Shown: piece by piece, positions 61,199 to 64,000 of the stretch
Position numbering within the stretch: the first letter of the stretch is position 1
Layout of the letters: the number at the start of each line of letters is the position of its first letter
Program-made: the position numbers and the translations under genes
Notes under the pieces: generated by a model
The model's database searches: none
The model's input: the letters and a program-made list of their open reading frames with translations, nothing else
Told to the model about the DNA's origin: nothing
Source of the DNA: Streptomyces sp. CG4
GTDB lineage: Bacteria > Actinomycetota > Actinomycetes > Streptomycetales > Streptomycetaceae
NCBI RefSeq assembly: GCF_041080655.1
Contig: NZ_CP163525.1
Span: forward strand, 9,734,001-9,798,000
Direction: 5' to 3'
DNA: 64,000 nucleotides

Positions 61199-62007
61199 CA
61201 CTCGGCCTCGCGGTGGGCCGGCCGGCGGGGCGCGTTGTCCGTGGCGCCCGTGATGGAGGAGATGATCTGCTCCTGGGAGACGGTGCTCACGTCGAAGAAG
61301 CCGTTGTTGCGGCCGAGCCGCAGCACGGCGGCCCGGTCCGCGAGGGCCTTCACATCGCCCAAGTTGTGGCTGATGAGCAGGATCCCCAGGCCGTGGTCGC
61401 GGAGACGGTCGACGAGGTCGAGGACCTCGGTGGTCTGCTCGAACCCCAGCGCCGCGGTCGGTTCGTCCAGAAGAAGGACGCGCGGGTCGCCGAGGAGCGA
61501 GCGGGCGACGGCGACGGTCTGCCGCTGGCCGCTGGACAGTGACACCAGGGGGGCGCGCAGATCGGGGACGCTCCGGGTCAGACGCTCCAGCAGCTGTCCG
61601 GTGCGGCGCTCCATCTCCACCTCGTCGAGGAAGCCGAACCTGCGGATCTCCCGTCCGAGGAAGAGGTTGCCGACGACGTCGAGGCCTCCGCACAGCGCCA
61701 AGTCCTGGTAGACGGTGGCGATGCCGAGGTCCCGGGCTTCTTGGGGACGCCTGATGTGAACGGGCCGGCCCTCCCACTCGATGCTCCCCTTGTCCGCGGG
61801 GGCGACCCCGGAGATCACCTTGACCAGGGTGGACTTGCCGGCTCCGTTGTCGCCGAGCAGGGCGAGGACCTGGCCGGCGTGGATCTCCAGCTCGATGTCC
61901 CGGAGGACCTCGACGACGCCGAAGCGCTTGCACACGCCGTGCAGGGCCAGCAAGGGGGGCGGCAAGAGAATCATCTCCTTCCCGGGCCTGGGGCCGGCCG
62001 GTCCCAC
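61198..62007 (-). CDS. Sugar ABC transporter ATP-binding protein
   Basis: Up to 269 aa, single-cassette. Start uncertain: GTG 62007 begins 3 bp after the binding protein stop, and ATG 61974 has AAGGAG directly against it. Walker A GDNGAGKST, signature LSSGQRQTVAVAR (Ser in place of the first Gly), Walker B VLLLDEP, switch His in LISHNL. The importer class is RbsA/XylG-like but with one cassette. It is coupled to both neighbours. Confidence 0.92.
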   Translation of the reverse strand: MGPAGPRPGKEMILLPPPLLALHGVCKRFGVVEVLRDIELEIHAGQVLALLGDNGAGKSTLVKVISGVAPADKGSIEWEGRPVHIRRPQEARDLGIATVYQDLALCGGLDVVGNLFLGREIRRFGFLDEVEMERRTGQLLERLTRSVPDLRAPLVSLSSGQRQTVAVARSLLGDPRVLLLDEPTAALGFEQTTEVLDLVDRLRDHGLGILLISHNLGDVKALADRAAVLRLGRNNGFFDVSTVSQEQIISSITGATDNAPRRPAHREAE

Positions 62008-62010
62008 CTC

Positions 62011-63099
62011 TCAGGTCAGCCCGGCCTTGTGGCAGTCGTCCGCGAGTGGCGGGGCGCAGATCTGTTCGAGCGTGTACACGCCGTCTTTCACCAGGGTGTT
62101 CTTGATGGTGGCAAGGGTCACGGGCACCGGGGTGAGCAGCACGGCCGGAACCTCCTCGCCGCCGCGGGTTTTCACCCGCCTGGTGGCCATCCCGTCGAGG
62201 CGCTGACCACGCGCGGCGGCCACGGCCATGGCGCCGCCGGCGGCAGCCTCGGGTCCGAACGGCTTGTAGACCGTCATGTACTGATCGCCGCCGACAATGC
62301 GCCGTACGGCTGCGAGCTCGGCGTCCTGCCCGGTGACGGGGGGCAGCGGGCTGACCTTGTTGGCCTTGAGGGCGGCGATACTGCCGGCGGCGAGGCCGTC
62401 GTTGGCGGCGTAGACGCCGTTGATGCTGCCGGCGCCCAGGGCGGCGATGGCTCCGGACATGTTCCGGTTCGCCGCCTCCGTGCTCCACTGGGGTGTGTCG
62501 TACTCCTTGGCGATCGTCACCTTCCCCTGGAGTTCGGACAGTGCGCCCTGCTTGAACGACAGCGCGTTGGGGTCGCCGGGGTCGCCGTTCATCATCACGA
62601 TCCGGCCGCCGTGCGCCTTGGCGCCTATGGCCGTCAGCAGTGCCCTGCCCTGGAGCCTGCCGACCTCCTGGCCGTCGAAGGAGACGTAGCCCGAGATCGG
62701 GCCCTCGGCGAGGCGGTCGTAGGCGATGACCGGGATGTGCGCGGCGGCTGCCTTTCCGACCGAGGCGCCCATGGCCCTGGCATTAACGGCCGTCAGGACG
62801 ATGGCATCGACCCCGTTGGCGATCGACGAGTCCATCTGTTCCTGCTGGATGGCCACGTCACCTTTGGCGTCGGCGTACTCGATCGTGCAGTCGCCGCACA
62901 GCTGCCGGATCCTCTGCTCCAGCAGGGGCCTGTCCCGCGTCTCCCAGCGGGCTGTGGTGGATTCCGGCAGCAGCACGCCGATCTTCCGCGCGCTCCCTGC
63001 GCCGGAGGTGTTCCCGGCGCCCGATCCGCAGGCGGTGAGGGACACGGCCGTCGAGACCGCGGCCAGGGCAAGGGCGGTGTCCCGAACGCGGGCTTTCAT
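62011..63099 (-). CDS. Sugar-binding lipoprotein (XylF-like)
   Basis: 362 aa from ATG 63099, behind GGAGGAGGGAGG; the frame is open 45 codons further upstream but that is not signal-like. A lipoprotein signal with lipobox VSLTAC (Cys near residue 24). The mature part has the D-xylose-binding fold: KIGVLLPESTTARWETRDRP, EYADAKGDVAIQQEQMDSSI, IAYDRLAEG, GDPGDPNA and the C-terminal VYKPFGPEA. It is the first gene of the importer operon and divergent from the GAF/PAS gene. Confidence 0.93.
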   Translation of the reverse strand: MKARVRDTALALAAVSTAVSLTACGSGAGNTSGAGSARKIGVLLPESTTARWETRDRPLLEQRIRQLCGDCTIEYADAKGDVAIQQEQMDSSIANGVDAIVLTAVNARAMGASVGKAAAAHIPVIAYDRLAEGPISGYVSFDGQEVGRLQGRALLTAIGAKAHGGRIVMMNGDPGDPNALSFKQGALSELQGKVTIAKEYDTPQWSTEAANRNMSGAIAALGAGSINGVYAANDGLAAGSIAALKANKVSPLPPVTGQDAELAAVRRIVGGDQYMTVYKPFGPEAAAGGAMAVAAARGQRLDGMATRRVKTRGGEEVPAVLLTPVPVTLATIKNTLVKDGVYTLEQICAPPLADDCHKAGLT

Positions 63100-63370
63100 G
63101 CGCGAGGCCTCCCTCCTCCTGCAACCGTGGTGCAGCGGCGTGGCCCACCGGGGCGAGGCGGGGTCTCGGCCCGCACCCGCTCGGACCAGGCGAAAGTCGC
63201 AAATCGACCACCTCGCCAGTGTGACACCGGCCATGGTGAACTACGAACTCGGTGCTGCGTAGCCGACACGACGCCAATCTGTCCGGTTCATCCCCCTATG
63301 CGATTCTGGAAGGGGAGTGCCCAGTGGCAGCCGGTCGGCGCGCGGGCACGGACGGGAGGTGGATGCGGAC
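63100..63370. promoter_or_regulatory. 271-bp divergent intergenic region
   Basis: Separates the binding protein gene (-) from the GAF/PAS protein (+) and must hold both promoters. No operator palindrome like those of the fructan locus was seen here, so this importer is probably under other control. Confidence 0.4.
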
Positions 63371-64000
63371 ATGCCTCACGACGGCACGGCCCGGACCGGA
63401 CTCCCGCAGCTGGGGACAGCCGAGGTCGGCGTCGCGGACACCGGCTCACCACCGAGGCCGGAGACCTCCGGGAGCGTCCGCGCCCTGACGTTCGCCGGAG
63501 CGGCGCTGGCGGTGCTCTATGTGCCCGGCCCAGGCTCTGACGATCTTCGGTCGGTGGACACGGCCGGATGCGCCCCTGCCGAGTACGGGCTGCCGGAACG
63601 CCTGGCTCTGTCCGGTGGCTCGCCTGCGGCCCACGCCTTCCGTGTCCTCCACCCCGTGTGGCTGACCCCCGGGGCACTCGCCTCCTACCCCGAGGGATGT
63701 CCTGCGCCGCCGCGAGCCCGGACCTCGCTCGGTGCGTTGCCCCTCGGAGCCGAGGGCAGACGGCTCGGCTGCCTCGTCGTCGTGGGTGACGGTGAGAATG
63801 GCTTCGAAGCCGAGCAGCAGCGCTTCCTGAAGCGCTATGCCGACGCGGTCGCCGACGTGCTGGAGGCCGGGGCCGGGGGAGGGCCGCCGACGGCACCCTT
63901 GAGTTCCGCATTGCGCCGAATGCGCGTCGGCTCCTTCGTCCTGGTGCCGGAAACCGGCGTGATCGACGCGGACGAGATGCTGCGCGACCTGGTCGGCATC
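63371..64000 (+). CDS. GAF/PAS sensor protein, 3' end outside window
   Basis: 210 codons visible from ATG 63371, with GGGAGGT 10 bp upstream; open to the window end. Residues 35-170 look like a GAF domain (GALPLGAEGRRLGCLVVVGD, FLKRYADAVADVLEAG). Residues 185 onward look like the start of a PAS domain (MRVGSFVLVPETGVIDADEML). Streptomyces proteins with this arrangement usually end in a SpoIIE-type PP2C phosphatase, but the C-terminus is not in the window, so that is only an expectation. Confidence 0.75.
   Translation, partial: MPHDGTARTGLPQLGTAEVGVADTGSPPRPETSGSVRALTFAGAALAVLYVPGPGSDDLRSVDTAGCAPAEYGLPERLALSGGSPAAHAFRVLHPVWLTPGALASYPEGCPAPPRARTSLGALPLGAEGRRLGCLVVVGDGENGFEAEQQRFLKRYADAVADVLEAGAGGGPPTAPLSSALRRMRVGSFVLVPETGVIDADEMLRDLVGI

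Noticed and set aside
1..64000. CRISPR arrays, tRNA genes and riboswitches
   Set aside because: No regularly spaced short repeats, tRNA cloverleaf signature or known riboswitch core was recognised by eye on either strand.

Overview
The window is high-GC actinobacterial DNA and almost certainly Streptomyces. The coding bias, modular cis-AT type I polyketide synthases, LAL regulators and lipoprotein-dependent sugar importers all fit. No tRNA, rRNA or CRISPR array was seen.

Positions 1 to about 42 kb are the right-hand part of a type I polyketide cluster. Two giant PKS genes run rightwards (1-14025, cut at its 5' end, and 14080-24489) and carry five modules. Modules A to D are: A (AT cut, DH-ER-KR), B (malonyl, DH-KR), C (malonyl, KR) and D (malonyl, inactive DH, KR). 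The fifth module (E) keeps an intact KS but has AT, DH and KR domains that all lack catalytic residues, plus an altered ACP, and no thioesterase follows. A KAS III homologue with Ser in place of the catalytic Cys comes next. A convergent minus-strand operon (32391 down to 25737, ending at a shared hairpin terminator) encodes a metallophosphoesterase and phosphopantetheinyl transferase pair that resembles mycobacterial PptH/PptT, an NDP-hexose 2,3-dehydratase, an NDP-sugar ketoreductase/epimerase, a two-gene ABC exporter and an FkbM-type methyltransferase. Divergent from it are a type II thioesterase and a small acyl-CoA carboxylase epsilon subunit. Three large LAL-type regulators (33673-41915, minus) close the cluster; the middle one has no LuxR DNA-binding domain. 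The likely product is a glycosylated, O-methylated polyketide ending in a 3,5-dihydroxy-6-enoyl unit. Glycosyltransferase and early sugar genes are not in the window.

Positions 42.4-47.6 kb hold an orphan sensor kinase, an OmpR-type response regulator with its own sensor kinase, and a divergent PucR-like regulator. A decayed patch (47.7-48.6 kb) follows, with an IS1182-like transposase scrap and a frameshifted GH68 levansucrase remnant.

Positions 48.6-57.0 kb are a fructan/fructose locus: secreted GH32 levanase with a nested duplicated domain, a small monooxygenase-fold protein, a PfkB sugar kinase, an FrcBCA-like importer and a LacI regulator. Two intergenic regions each carry a pair of the same 14-bp palindrome at 16-bp spacing, which marks the regulon. 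A SAM methyltransferase follows. Positions 57.9-59.9 kb are the wreck of a three-gene tyrosine-recombinase transposon. The right end has a XylFGH-like sugar importer (minus) and the start of a GAF/PAS sensor protein cut by the window edge.
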